Below, piece by piece: positions 48,137 through 56,754 of a stretch of 64,000 bases of DNA. This DNA comes from Pseudomonas sp. 7P_10.2_Bac1. Its GTDB lineage: Bacteria; Pseudomonadota; Gammaproteobacteria; Pseudomonadales; Pseudomonadaceae. A program made the position numbers and the translations under genes. The DNA lies in contig NZ_JANLNV010000007.1 in assembly GCF_025465935.1 (NCBI RefSeq), forward strand, positions 62,001 through 126,000, written 5' to 3'. Position 1 is the first letter of the stretch, and each line of letters starts with the position of its first letter. The notes beneath the pieces are model-generated. The model was not told the DNA's origin. It worked only from the letters and a program-made list of their open reading frames with translations, and did not search any database.

Positions 48137-50206
48137 ATGCCCACTTTTGACCGCTCATCACGTTTCAGTCTGAACATCACCGGTGCCGAACATGAGCTTC
48201 ACGTACTTGCCTTTACCGGCAAAGAAGCCATTAGCACGCCTTATGCTTTCGATCTTGAGCTGGTCAGCACGCGATTTGATCTGGACCTTGAGGCGCTGCT
48301 GCACCGGCCTGCTTATTTAGCGTTTGATTCGCTGGGGGATGGGGTCCATGGGCATATTTCCAGCATTGCCCTCAGCAGTGCTGACAGGCGGCTGGCTCGC
48401 TACCGCCTGACGCTGGAGCCGCAGTTGGCCTATTTGGCCTATCGCACCAATCAGCGCATTTTTCAGCGTTTGACCGTGCAACAGATCATCGAAGTGATCC
48501 TCGAAGAGCATGGCATTCTTGGCAATGCCTACACCTTCCATTCACTCTCGTCTTACACGCCAAGGGAATATTGCGTGCAGTACGGCGAGTCCGATTTACG
48601 CTTTATTCAGCGCCTGTGTTTCGAAGAGGGTTTTCACTACCACTTTAAGCATTCGCCCGACGGTCATCAGCTGGTTTTCGGCGACAAACAGCAAGCGTTT
48701 ACCCCGCTTAAACATCCAACGCCGTACGTGCAAGGCGCAGGCATGGTGGCTGATGAGCCGTCGATCAATCACTTTGAGCTGCGTCTAAATATCAGGAGCC
48801 GCCGTACGGTACGTCGTGATTACGACTTTCAGAAAGCGGGCCGCACGCTGGAGTCAGACAGCTCCCCGCTGCTTGGCGGGCGAGTCCTTGAGCATTACAC
48901 CTACCCCGGCCGCTTCACTGAATTAGCCCAAGGCCAAGAGCAAAGTCAGCGCGCGATGGAACACCACCAAACCGGTCAACGCCAAGCAAATGGGCGCAGT
49001 GACCAACCGAGCCTGAGCAGTGGCCACTTATTGCCGGTGGTCGGGCACCCAAACGCAGCGCTCAATACTCGTTGGCTGCTGACTAGCGTTCACCACGAAG
49101 GCAAGCAGCCCCAGGTGCTGGAGGAGCAGGGCGGCAGCCCGCAAGGCCTGAAGGCGGGCGATTTTACCCAGGGGTATCGCAACACGTTCCAAGTGACTCC
49201 CGAAGACGTGACTTACCGTCCTCAGGAAATTTTCGCCAAACCGCGCATCTTGGGCAGTCAAACAGCTCGCGTTACGGGGCCCGCGGGCGAAGAGATCCAC
49301 TGTGATGAATACGGTCGGGTCCGGGTTAAATTCCATTGGGATCGCAGCGGTATTGACGACGATAAAAGCAGTTGCTGGCTACGCGTGTCATCGAGTTGGG
49401 CGGGCGACCATTACGGCGCGGCGGTTATTCCTCGTGTGGGCATGGAAGTGCTGGTGGTCTACCTCGACGGCGACCCGGATCAGCCGGTTATTTCGGCCTG
49501 CCTGATCAACAGCCTCAACCCGGCACCGCTCAAACTGCCGGCCAGCAAAACCCAAAGCGTGTTCCGCAGCCGTAGTACCCCCGGCGGTGGAGGCCACAAT
49601 GAATTGCACATCGAAGACCGCGAAGGTCATGAGCAGATCTACCTCCACGCTCAGCGCGACCTGCAGCAACACATCAAAAACGACAGCCATCTGCAAATCG
49701 ACGGCAAGCGCGAAGAAACCATTACGGGTAACAGCGTCTCGCTCTTCGAAGCCGAAGAGCATCACACGGTGGGCCTTGATCGAAAAGTTCAGCTCAACGC
49801 CAGCGATCACCGGACCGTCGCGCTTAGCAGCCATACCCGAGTAGGTGTCGCGCTGGTGGCTGAAGCCGGGGTGCATGTACACCTCAAAGGGGGCGCAAAT
49901 GTAGTCATGCAAAGCGGGGTCGACATCACCCTGATGGCTGGCGGACAGCACTTGGTGATTAGCGCCGCAGGCATCTATGCCAGTTGCCCGATCTTGCCCG
50001 GCGGTGTGCCCATAGCGGGGCTGCCCGCGGTGCCGCTGTTACCGGGAGCGTCTGAGCCCCTGTCACCCCCGCAAGCGTTGCCCGCTGGCATAGCCCCGAC
50101 ACAACAAGCACTGATGGCCGCCTCGCAAGCACTGGGTACCGACTTTTGCCCGGTGTGCGAAGCCTGTCAAAACGGTGCTTGTCTGCCTGAGGGCGTCTCG
50201 CTATGA
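48137..50206 (+). CDS. vgrG: Type VI secretion system tip protein VgrG
   Basis: VgrG trimers form the puncturing tip of the T6SS and carry effectors. The 689-residue protein has the gp27-like base (RFIQRLCFEEGFHYHF; RDYDFQKAGRTL), the OB domain with DEYGRVRVKFHWDR and GDPDQPVISACL, and the gp5-like beta-helix (HNELHIEDREGHEQIYLHAQ). The last 20 residues hold a Cys cluster C671-x2-C-x2-C-x4-C. ATG 48137 has GAGGAG upstream; the in-frame extension from 48098 is not needed. A CCCCC/GGGGG hairpin (48078-48095) is in the leader. The stop overlaps the adaptor gene by ATGA. No T6SS structural genes are in the window. Confidence 0.95.
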   Translation: MPTFDRSSRFSLNITGAEHELHVLAFTGKEAISTPYAFDLELVSTRFDLDLEALLHRPAYLAFDSLGDGVHGHISSIALSSADRRLARYRLTLEPQLAYLAYRTNQRIFQRLTVQQIIEVILEEHGILGNAYTFHSLSSYTPREYCVQYGESDLRFIQRLCFEEGFHYHFKHSPDGHQLVFGDKQQAFTPLKHPTPYVQGAGMVADEPSINHFELRLNIRSRRTVRRDYDFQKAGRTLESDSSPLLGGRVLEHYTYPGRFTELAQGQEQSQRAMEHHQTGQRQANGRSDQPSLSSGHLLPVVGHPNAALNTRWLLTSVHHEGKQPQVLEEQGGSPQGLKAGDFTQGYRNTFQVTPEDVTYRPQEIFAKPRILGSQTARVTGPAGEEIHCDEYGRVRVKFHWDRSGIDDDKSSCWLRVSSSWAGDHYGAAVIPRVGMEVLVVYLDGDPDQPVISACLINSLNPAPLKLPASKTQSVFRSRSTPGGGGHNELHIEDREGHEQIYLHAQRDLQQHIKNDSHLQIDGKREETITGNSVSLFEAEEHHTVGLDRKVQLNASDHRTVALSSHTRVGVALVAEAGVHVHLKGGANVVMQSGVDITLMAGGQHLVISAAGIYASCPILPGGVPIAGLPAVPLLPGASEPLSPPQALPAGIAPTQQALMAASQALGTDFCPVCEACQNGACLPEGVSL

Positions 50207-51057
50207 GCCTTGTCATACCGCGTCAATGGATTGATGAGCAGCGCGGCCAAGGCCGTGACGTGTGCCTGGTGCTGGACGCTCAACATGAAAGCGAAGCCCG
50301 CACAGCGTTGTTGAGTGATCGCGCCCACGACCGTTATTGCAGCGTGTACACCCAGACCCCCGTAACGGAGCTGGCTGCTGCCGGTCCCTTTTTGATTGTG
50401 CTCGACAGCGCCGACATTGCGCGCATGAGCGAGCTTCTGCACGCCCCTGAGCGTAATTGGGGGTGGTTGGCCAGTATCGCGCAGGGGGATTTGCCCGTAT
50501 GGCTAGCGCACTGGCGGGCGCGCTGCCTGGTGGGTGTGAGCCCCAATCGGGCCTTGTATCGGTTTCAGGACAACCGCGTGCTCACCCGTGCCCTGGGGCA
50601 TCTATCAGCGGATCTGCATCCGGCCTATCTAGGACCAGCCATCAGTGTGTGCTATTGGCAGGGCGAGCAGTGGGCGAGCGTCGACAATCCGATGCCAGGT
50701 GAATACCCGCTGCCCATCGTTGCACCTTGGCTGAACGTGCCCGCCACGAACTCGCAAAGGGCGGCCATCTGCGAAGCAAATGCGCTGCGCTTTTTAATGG
50801 ATCGCCATCAACACGCCTGCTTGTTAGTTGCACAGAAACAACCGGTTTCGCAGTGGCTAAGCCAGCAATGTGAACTAGCTACTGCCTGGGGTTGGGATGC
50901 GCCAGAGCAATTGGAATTTTTGTTAGTCCATAGCCTGAAATCTCCCGGCTACGAATTGCCCGTGCAATGGCATCCGCATCCAGAAGAAAACTCTGCCGAG
51001 CATTTCCAGCGCGTGAGTCACATAACGATATTGAGTTCGACGCAAGGGGCAGTATGA
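50203..51057 (+). CDS. DUF4123 T6SS adaptor/chaperone
   Basis: DUF4123 proteins (Tap/TEC) load a specific effector onto the matching VgrG and are not secreted themselves. The 284-residue protein has the family core in its first 140 residues with PFLIVLDS and YRFQDNRVLTRALGHL. It overlaps vgrG by 4 nt upstream and the next gene by 4 nt downstream, so it should be made in step with both. The effector it serves is most likely the lipase at 51846. Confidence 0.9.
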   Translation: MSLVIPRQWIDEQRGQGRDVCLVLDAQHESEARTALLSDRAHDRYCSVYTQTPVTELAAAGPFLIVLDSADIARMSELLHAPERNWGWLASIAQGDLPVWLAHWRARCLVGVSPNRALYRFQDNRVLTRALGHLSADLHPAYLGPAISVCYWQGEQWASVDNPMPGEYPLPIVAPWLNVPATNSQRAAICEANALRFLMDRHQHACLLVAQKQPVSQWLSQQCELATAWGWDAPEQLEFLLVHSLKSPGYELPVQWHPHPEENSAEHFQRVSHITILSSTQGAV

Positions 51058-51830
51058 AGCGGCTTATTGGATGTTTGGTATTGGTTGGTTTTAGTGTGGC
51101 GGCAATAGGTTGGTATTTGAAAGAGCCGAATACATTTATGTTTAGTGTTGATATGCCGCCGGGTTTTAAATATAGAGCGGCGGTGTACTACGTGCCTGCA
51201 CCGGGTGAAACCTGTACGGTCCAGACCAAAGATAATAAAGCCCCGGTGTTTAACGAGTGGTGGCGGGAAGACTATAAGCCGAATTCGGAAATAATAATTC
51301 GTCGGACGCGTAAAGGGTGTCCGTTGGTTGTGTATAACATCAAGTTGAGAGTTTATGCAACCTACGGTAAAGATCGAGGGGACTTTGGTGAGTCGGCAGC
51401 CCAATTGGTCTTTAAAGAAAAATTGGGCACTGAAAAAGATAGAGAGTATTTCGATGGGGCGGGTGTAAGTACTTTTTATGGGGAGTGTGGGTGGACATTC
51501 CGGACTGTTGGTGGGAATCGGCGGATCGTAAAGTTGCTTAACTGTAAGGGTGTCAATATAACTCGCCCTCCCTTGCCGGGTGGGCCTGTAGCGCTTTATA
51601 CCTTGAGTCAATTGCCGGGTAAGACAATAAAAATGAAAATTAATTTGGCTGATAAGGAGAGGCCGTCGACCGGTGATACTTGGGTGGAAGTTTCTAATGG
51701 ATGGAAAAAATGTATGGGGAGAAGTTTTGAAGATCCTTATGCTTTTTGTCGTGGGGATACTAAGAGATTCAGTCATTTCATGATGCCAGATGGTAGGCGG
51801 TGCACTATTTATCCTGGTTGTACTGAATAA
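51054..51830 (+). CDS. Unrecognised cysteine-rich exported protein, candidate T6SS immunity protein
   Basis: A 258-residue protein with an N-terminal hydrophobic segment (RLIGCLVLVGFSVAAIGWYL, about 3-22) that is a signal anchor or uncleaved signal; there is no proper lipobox. The rest contains eight cysteines in an even number (C62-like GETC, KGC, GEC, LNC, KKC, AFC, RRC, PGC), which fits disulfides in the periplasm. I recognise no family. The gene overlaps the adaptor by ATGA and precedes the lipase by 15 nt. Lipase effectors act on the inner membrane from the periplasm and their immunity proteins are usually periplasmic, hence the proposal. The sequence is clearly AT-richer than its neighbours. 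Confidence 0.7.
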   Translation: MKRLIGCLVLVGFSVAAIGWYLKEPNTFMFSVDMPPGFKYRAAVYYVPAPGETCTVQTKDNKAPVFNEWWREDYKPNSEIIIRRTRKGCPLVVYNIKLRVYATYGKDRGDFGESAAQLVFKEKLGTEKDREYFDGAGVSTFYGECGWTFRTVGGNRRIVKLLNCKGVNITRPPLPGGPVALYTLSQLPGKTIKMKINLADKERPSTGDTWVEVSNGWKKCMGRSFEDPYAFCRGDTKRFSHFMMPDGRRCTIYPGCTE

Positions 51831-51845
51831 AAGGAGTGATTGATT

Positions 51846-54032
51846 ATGGTGTCTGAAAAAGCTCAAGCTCTCGACTTGAAAGGTCGTATGTTTAGCTGCC
51901 CAGTACAAGGTAAGCGGACAACTTTTCAATTGGTTGATGAGTTTGATAGTGGAAAGCTCTACGCTGGTTTGGCCTATGAAGTTGTTGATTTTGAGGGTTT
52001 TAAATATAGCGGATTTCTAGATTCGTCCGGAATGGGAGAGGTAGACAATCATTTTGCAGGCCCTATAGGGTTAACAATGCTTTCTATGTATCAGGGATTA
52101 AATGATCGTTATAGTGGCTTGTTGGAGCGCGAGTACTACCCCCTTAAAATAACCGAACTCCAAGTCAGAGCCGAGCAAACACGCTATTTCAATAAAGATG
52201 GGAGTCGCCCACGCAACAACCCAGCACTTATCCTAACTGATACGGACTTTTATCAAATTGAAGTTCGGCATTTGGTTGAGCACGTCTCGCATTTGCCGCC
52301 GGAAGTTGAATGCCATTACCCGCCTTCCGAGGGCGCCCGGCAGTTGATGTTCAAGCACAGCCCTCGAGGCGTCTGCATACTCGGCAGCCGACATACGATC
52401 CTGCAAGTTCGCCCTTTGCGTGCCTTGCGCCCCATGTTCTCAACCGACCCACAGTTTTGCGCGTTGAATCTGTATCAGTTGGCGCTGATGGCCACATTAA
52501 GTTACTGCCCTTTTGGCCAGGCGCCGGAGAAGCACCCGATTTACGATGCCAGTGTCAGCTTTATAGAGGTGCCGAGCTCGGGTAACTGGTTTGGTGATGC
52601 CTTGGCCAAATACCGACAGCTTGGGCGCGTCGATGCTGGGCAGACTCAGGCCTATTACCCGCTATATGAGGATGTGCCGTACTCCCGGCGTTTTGAAGTC
52701 GTGCCTTTTGACCCTGTGCTATACCCTGTGAATCAGCCTCAGAAGGGGCCTGAACAGGAAAGCCCTGTCAAAGTCCACTTTTTGGATGACCGAGGTGAAA
52801 CCGTCGATACAGATACTCAGGCTTTTGCAACCCATAGCGATGAAATCATATTGTTCGCTGTTCGCGGCACCAATGAAATTGGGCCAGATGTTCTGAGGGA
52901 TATTAATGCGTTTCAAGTACCGTTTGAGGAAGGCAAAGGCGCGGTTCACCGCGGCTTTTATGAGGCTGCGAAGAAAGCCAATGACTTTGCAACCAAATAC
53001 CTCGATAAATTCCATGCTGGGCAAAAACTCCTGATTTGTGGCCACAGTCTGGGAGGGGCTATCGCTTTAATCCTGTCGCAAATGCTACGACGCAGACCAG
53101 GTTTTGATTACAACATCCTGCTCTACACCTACGGCGCCCCTCGCGCAGGCGATGCAACGTTTGTCCAGGCCGCCGAGTCTTTAGTGCATCACCGGATGGT
53201 CAATCACAACGATCCCGTTCCCAGCGTGCCTGCACCCTGGATGAAGATTAAGCCGGGCAAGCCGATGCCCGCCGTCGGGATTCGTTTCCGGCAAGTGCCC
53301 GCCGAGTTTGCGGCGTATATCACCAGCATGATCAATGTCGGCGGTGAGCGCTATGTTCATCATGGGCAGTTGCAGCACTTTATGCCGGTGGATTTCGGTG
53401 GCAACGAGGTGTCTCATATGTTGTGGGCGCCGGGTTGTGAGACGTTGGCTCAACACGCCGCGTGCAGCCTAGCCCTTGCGCAACACGAAGGGTTGCCCAT
53501 GCGAGGTAGTTTGATCGAACAAGTGATGGAGGCGGGCGATCACTCTATGCCCTGGGGCTATGTCCCGCACAGTTGGGCCACCCTTCGCCGTTGGCAAGAA
53601 GCACTGGCCAACAAGCGCCCACGGGTAACCGGGCGAGAAGTGGAATGGGTGGATGAAATGTTGGCGCGCATTGAGGCGCAGGTGAAAGAGCGGCGCAGCC
53701 AATTGAGCCATGCGACTGACCCGTTTATACGCGTTTCACAAATGGAGATGGGTGCTCTGCTCACCGAGGCGCAAAAAATAAAAACAACCCGTGATCGTTT
53801 GCAAACATTGGGCCTTCACACGGTGCAACTGAAAGACGTCTATGGCAGCTGTGCGGCAGACGCTCAGGGCCTGGCCGAAAGTGTCGAACGCTGGCAGGCC
53901 CATAGCGAGAATACCCGTATCGAGCAACTGGCCATGGCGCCCAAGGGGCTTTCCATGGCCGAGCTGGATGCCTCATTGGGCATTCATGTGGTGGGTGCAC
54001 CCTATAAGGGTGACATTCTGGATTTGTCATAG
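51846..54032 (+). CDS. T6SS lipase effector, class-3 lipase fold
   Basis: A 728-residue lipase/phospholipase predicted to be delivered by the upstream VgrG. The catalytic elbow ICGHSLGGAIAL has Ser401; the Asp in NHNDPVPSVP and the His in YVHHGQLQHF complete a class-3 triad. The N-terminal 200 residues (CPVQGKRTTFQLVDEF; ITELQVRAEQTRYF) are typical of Pseudomonas T6SS lipases and probably serve loading. There is no signal peptide, consistent with T6SS export. ATG 51846 has AAGGAG 9 nt upstream; a TTG at 51840 is in frame. The first 400 nt are AT-rich, then composition shifts to the genome norm near 52280. Which Tle class it belongs to is not certain. Confidence 0.88.
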   Translation: MVSEKAQALDLKGRMFSCPVQGKRTTFQLVDEFDSGKLYAGLAYEVVDFEGFKYSGFLDSSGMGEVDNHFAGPIGLTMLSMYQGLNDRYSGLLEREYYPLKITELQVRAEQTRYFNKDGSRPRNNPALILTDTDFYQIEVRHLVEHVSHLPPEVECHYPPSEGARQLMFKHSPRGVCILGSRHTILQVRPLRALRPMFSTDPQFCALNLYQLALMATLSYCPFGQAPEKHPIYDASVSFIEVPSSGNWFGDALAKYRQLGRVDAGQTQAYYPLYEDVPYSRRFEVVPFDPVLYPVNQPQKGPEQESPVKVHFLDDRGETVDTDTQAFATHSDEIILFAVRGTNEIGPDVLRDINAFQVPFEEGKGAVHRGFYEAAKKANDFATKYLDKFHAGQKLLICGHSLGGAIALILSQMLRRRPGFDYNILLYTYGAPRAGDATFVQAAESLVHHRMVNHNDPVPSVPAPWMKIKPGKPMPAVGIRFRQVPAEFAAYITSMINVGGERYVHHGQLQHFMPVDFGGNEVSHMLWAPGCETLAQHAACSLALAQHEGLPMRGSLIEQVMEAGDHSMPWGYVPHSWATLRRWQEALANKRPRVTGREVEWVDEMLARIEAQVKERRSQLSHATDPFIRVSQMEMGALLTEAQKIKTTRDRLQTLGLHTVQLKDVYGSCAADAQGLAESVERWQAHSENTRIEQLAMAPKGLSMAELDASLGIHVVGAPYKGDILDLS

Positions 54033-54044
54033 CGGTGAACCGCT

Positions 54045-54093
54045 AGCGGCAAGCTACAAGCTACAAGCTTAAAACCGCTTCTAACTTGCCGCT
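54045..54093. terminator. Bidirectional hairpin between the effector and mrcA
   Basis: AGCGGCAAG (54045-54053) pairs with CTTGCCGCT (54085-54093); the loop contains the tandem CTACAAG-CTACAAG-CTT motif common in Pseudomonas intergenic DNA. It lies between convergent genes and marks the right edge of the cargo island. Confidence 0.6.
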
Positions 54094-54123
54094 TGCAGCT
54101 GATTTCTCTTGCCGCTCTCTTCG

Positions 54124-56550
54124 TCAGAAGAGATCAATCGGTGCCCCATCTTCAGCGGGTAGCGGGCTGCCCGGCGCCGGGGTGTTGCCCAGTTCGCTGT
54201 TGGTCGGCGGGGTGTCTTCGCTTTTGAATAGTTCAAAGTAGGCGCCCGGCGTGCCCGGTGAGGCAATACGACCGCTGGCCGGGTCGATGCGTAGGCTGAG
54301 GATGCCTTCCGGTTCGGCCTGGGTATGTGCAGGCTTGCCTTTGAGCGCGCCGCCCATGTAGCTCATCCAGATAGGCAAGGCCACGGTGCCGCCGAACTCG
54401 CGACGCCCAAGGCTCACAGGCTGGTCGAACCCGGTCCATACGGTGGTCACGTAATCGGCGTTGTAACCCGAGAACCATGCATCTTTCGAGTCGTTGGTGG
54501 TACCGGTTTTACCCGCCAGGTCAGTACGGCCCAGGGCCAGTGCGCGGCGGCCGGTGCCGCGTTTGATCACGTCCTGCAGCATGCTGGTGAGGATGTAGGT
54601 GGTGCGCCCGTCAACGATACGTTCGGCCACGGCCTGGGTTTCTGCGGTCGGCAGGCCGGGTGCTGCGTTGATGGTGTCAACGGTGAGCGCGGCGGCTTCT
54701 GCCGGGACGTCTTTGCTGGCGTTTTTCGGAACGCTCGGCGGGTTGGCCACGAACAGGGTTTCGCCGTTACGGCTTTCGATTTTATCGATCAGGTATGGCG
54801 TGATTTTGTAACCGCCGTTGGCAAAGGTGCTCCAGCCAGTGGCGATTTCCATCGGCGTCAGGGTGGCGGTACCCAAAGCCAGCGACAAGTTGCGTGGCAG
54901 GTCCTGCTTGTTGAAGCCGAATTTGCTGATGTAGTCGATGGTGCGGTCGACACCCAGGCTTTGCAGGGTGCGGATCGACACCAGGTTACGTGACTTGTAC
55001 AGCGCTTCACGCAGCGGGATCGGGCCCAGGAAGGTGTTGGTGTCGTTCTTCGGGCGCCAGACCTTGTCCAGGTACTCATCGACAAACACGATCGGTGCGT
55101 CGTTGATCAAGGTGGCGGCGGTGTAGCCGTTGTCCAGGGCGGCGCTGTAGATGAATGGTTTGAAGCTGGAGCCCGGCTGGCGTTTGGCCTGTGTGGCTCG
55201 GTTGTAGTTGCTTTGCTCGAAGGCAAAACCACCCACCAGAGCACGAATGGCGCCGCTGTCTGGGTCCAGCGATACCAGTGCGCCTTGCACATCTGGCACC
55301 TGGCTGAACTTGAACGTGCCATTGGCTTGCGGTTGCAGGCGGATCAAATCGCCCACTTGCGCTACATCCGAAGGCTGCTTGGGCATAGGGCCCATGCTGT
55401 TGGTGTTGATGAACTTGCGTGCCCATTTCATGCTGTCCCACGCCACGTGAGCCTCGCCGTTACGGGTCAGGACTTGCAGGCCATCCTTATCGACCTGGGT
55501 CACGATGGCCGGCTCAAGCCCGCTGATCGGACGCTGCTTGGTGAGCTCCTGGGCCCAGGCGGTCGGCGTCTTGCCGGCAAAGCGCGACTCAGGGCCGCGA
55601 TAGCCGTGGCGCTGGTCATAGGTGATGAGGCCGTCTTCAACAGACTTGTTAGCCAGCTCTTGCAGGTCGCTCGGGACGGTGGTGGTCACGCGATAACCTT
55701 CGGTGTAAGCCTCGCTGCCATAACGGCCAACCATTTCAGCGCGGGCCATTTCAGCGATGTAAGGCGCGTTCACTTCTGGCGTCGGGACGTGGTAGCTGGC
55801 GTTCACTGGCTCGGCAATCGCGGCTTCATAACTGGCCTGGTCGATTTTGCCCAGCTTGTACATACGGCCCAGAATCCAGTCGCGGCGCTCTTTGCTGCGC
55901 ACCGGGTTGGCCAGCGGGTTGAAGCGCGAAGGGGCTTTTGGCAGGCCGGCAATCATTGCCATCTGCGCCAGGCTCAGGTCGCGAATCGATTTGCCGTAGT
56001 AAACCTGCGCGGCGGACTCGATGCCGTAGGCGCGGTTGCCCAGGTAAATCTTGTTCACGTACAGCTCAAGGATCTCGTCCTTGGTCAACTCGCGTTCGAT
56101 TTCCAGGGCCAGCAGGATTTCGTTGGTTTTGCGGGAAAAGCTCCGCTCACTGGTGAGGAAATAGTTCTTCGCCACCTGCATGGTGATGGTGCTGCCACCC
56201 GATTGAATGTGTCCGCTTTTTACCAACTGGCTGGCGGCACGCATCAGGCTGCTGGGATCGACCCCGTAATGATTGGCGAAGTTATCATCTTCTGCCGAGA
56301 GCAATGCATTGATGAAATTGGGGGGAATGTCGGCGAACTTGATCGGAGAGCGGCGCATTTCACCAAACTCTGCAATCAATTTGCCGTCGCTGGTGTAGAC
56401 CCGCAAAGGAATCTGCAACTGGATGCTTCTCAACGACTCTACGGACGGCAAGCCAGGACTAAGATAGAGAAACGCGCCACTCAACACGAGCAAAAGCCCG
56501 CAGACCACGGCAACGAAAGACCACCCGAAAAACTTCAGCAGACGAATCAA
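54124..56550 (-). CDS. mrcA: Penicillin-binding protein 1A (bifunctional transglycosylase/transpeptidase)
   Basis: Polymerises and cross-links peptidoglycan at the inner membrane. The 808-residue protein has one helix (about 8-30), the glycosyltransferase domain with Glu87 in SAEDDNF and GGSTITMQVAKN, an OB-like insert, and the transpeptidase with PGSSFKPF (SxxK), SRN (SxN) and GKTGTT (KTG). The proline-rich tail ends the protein. It is divergent from pilM, the conserved ponA-pilMNOPQ layout of pseudomonads. Confidence 0.97.
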   Translation of the reverse strand: MIRLLKFFGWSFVAVVCGLLLVLSGAFLYLSPGLPSVESLRSIQLQIPLRVYTSDGKLIAEFGEMRRSPIKFADIPPNFINALLSAEDDNFANHYGVDPSSLMRAASQLVKSGHIQSGGSTITMQVAKNYFLTSERSFSRKTNEILLALEIERELTKDEILELYVNKIYLGNRAYGIESAAQVYYGKSIRDLSLAQMAMIAGLPKAPSRFNPLANPVRSKERRDWILGRMYKLGKIDQASYEAAIAEPVNASYHVPTPEVNAPYIAEMARAEMVGRYGSEAYTEGYRVTTTVPSDLQELANKSVEDGLITYDQRHGYRGPESRFAGKTPTAWAQELTKQRPISGLEPAIVTQVDKDGLQVLTRNGEAHVAWDSMKWARKFINTNSMGPMPKQPSDVAQVGDLIRLQPQANGTFKFSQVPDVQGALVSLDPDSGAIRALVGGFAFEQSNYNRATQAKRQPGSSFKPFIYSAALDNGYTAATLINDAPIVFVDEYLDKVWRPKNDTNTFLGPIPLREALYKSRNLVSIRTLQSLGVDRTIDYISKFGFNKQDLPRNLSLALGTATLTPMEIATGWSTFANGGYKITPYLIDKIESRNGETLFVANPPSVPKNASKDVPAEAAALTVDTINAAPGLPTAETQAVAERIVDGRTTYILTSMLQDVIKRGTGRRALALGRTDLAGKTGTTNDSKDAWFSGYNADYVTTVWTGFDQPVSLGRREFGGTVALPIWMSYMGGALKGKPAHTQAEPEGILSLRIDPASGRIASPGTPGAYFELFKSEDTPPTNSELGNTPAPGSPLPAEDGAPIDLF

Positions 56551-56712
56551 GGCTTTTGGATTTCCAGATTAAGAAATGGGTTTGCACGTCAGGGTAATGC
56601 GCATGCTGCGCCGGGTCGACGATACGGAAAAAAACGCCCGGCATTATAAGCATTTTTCGGCCGCGGGCGTCATGGGCCGCATGTCAGAACGGGTTATGAA
56701 CGGATCTCATTA

Positions 56713-56741
56713 TTGACCCTCCGTAAGTCACGGATTGTATT
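56713..56741 (+). promoter_or_regulatory. Predicted sigma-70 promoter of pilMNOPQ
   Basis: TTGACC (56713-56718), a 17-nt spacer, then TGTATT (56736-56741), only 13 nt before the pilM start. The 204-nt divergent region holds no other clear element. By-eye prediction. Confidence 0.4.
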
Positions 56742-56754
56742 AGGGAAAAACACA

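Noticed and set aside
51054..51100. Lipobox-like LIGC at residues 4-7 of the candidate immunity protein
   Set aside because: The cysteine comes too early; there is no room for an n-region and hydrophobic core before it.
55213..56649. 478-codon plus-strand frame opposite mrcA
   Set aside because: Shadow of the PBP1A gene; no Shine-Dalgarno or motif.
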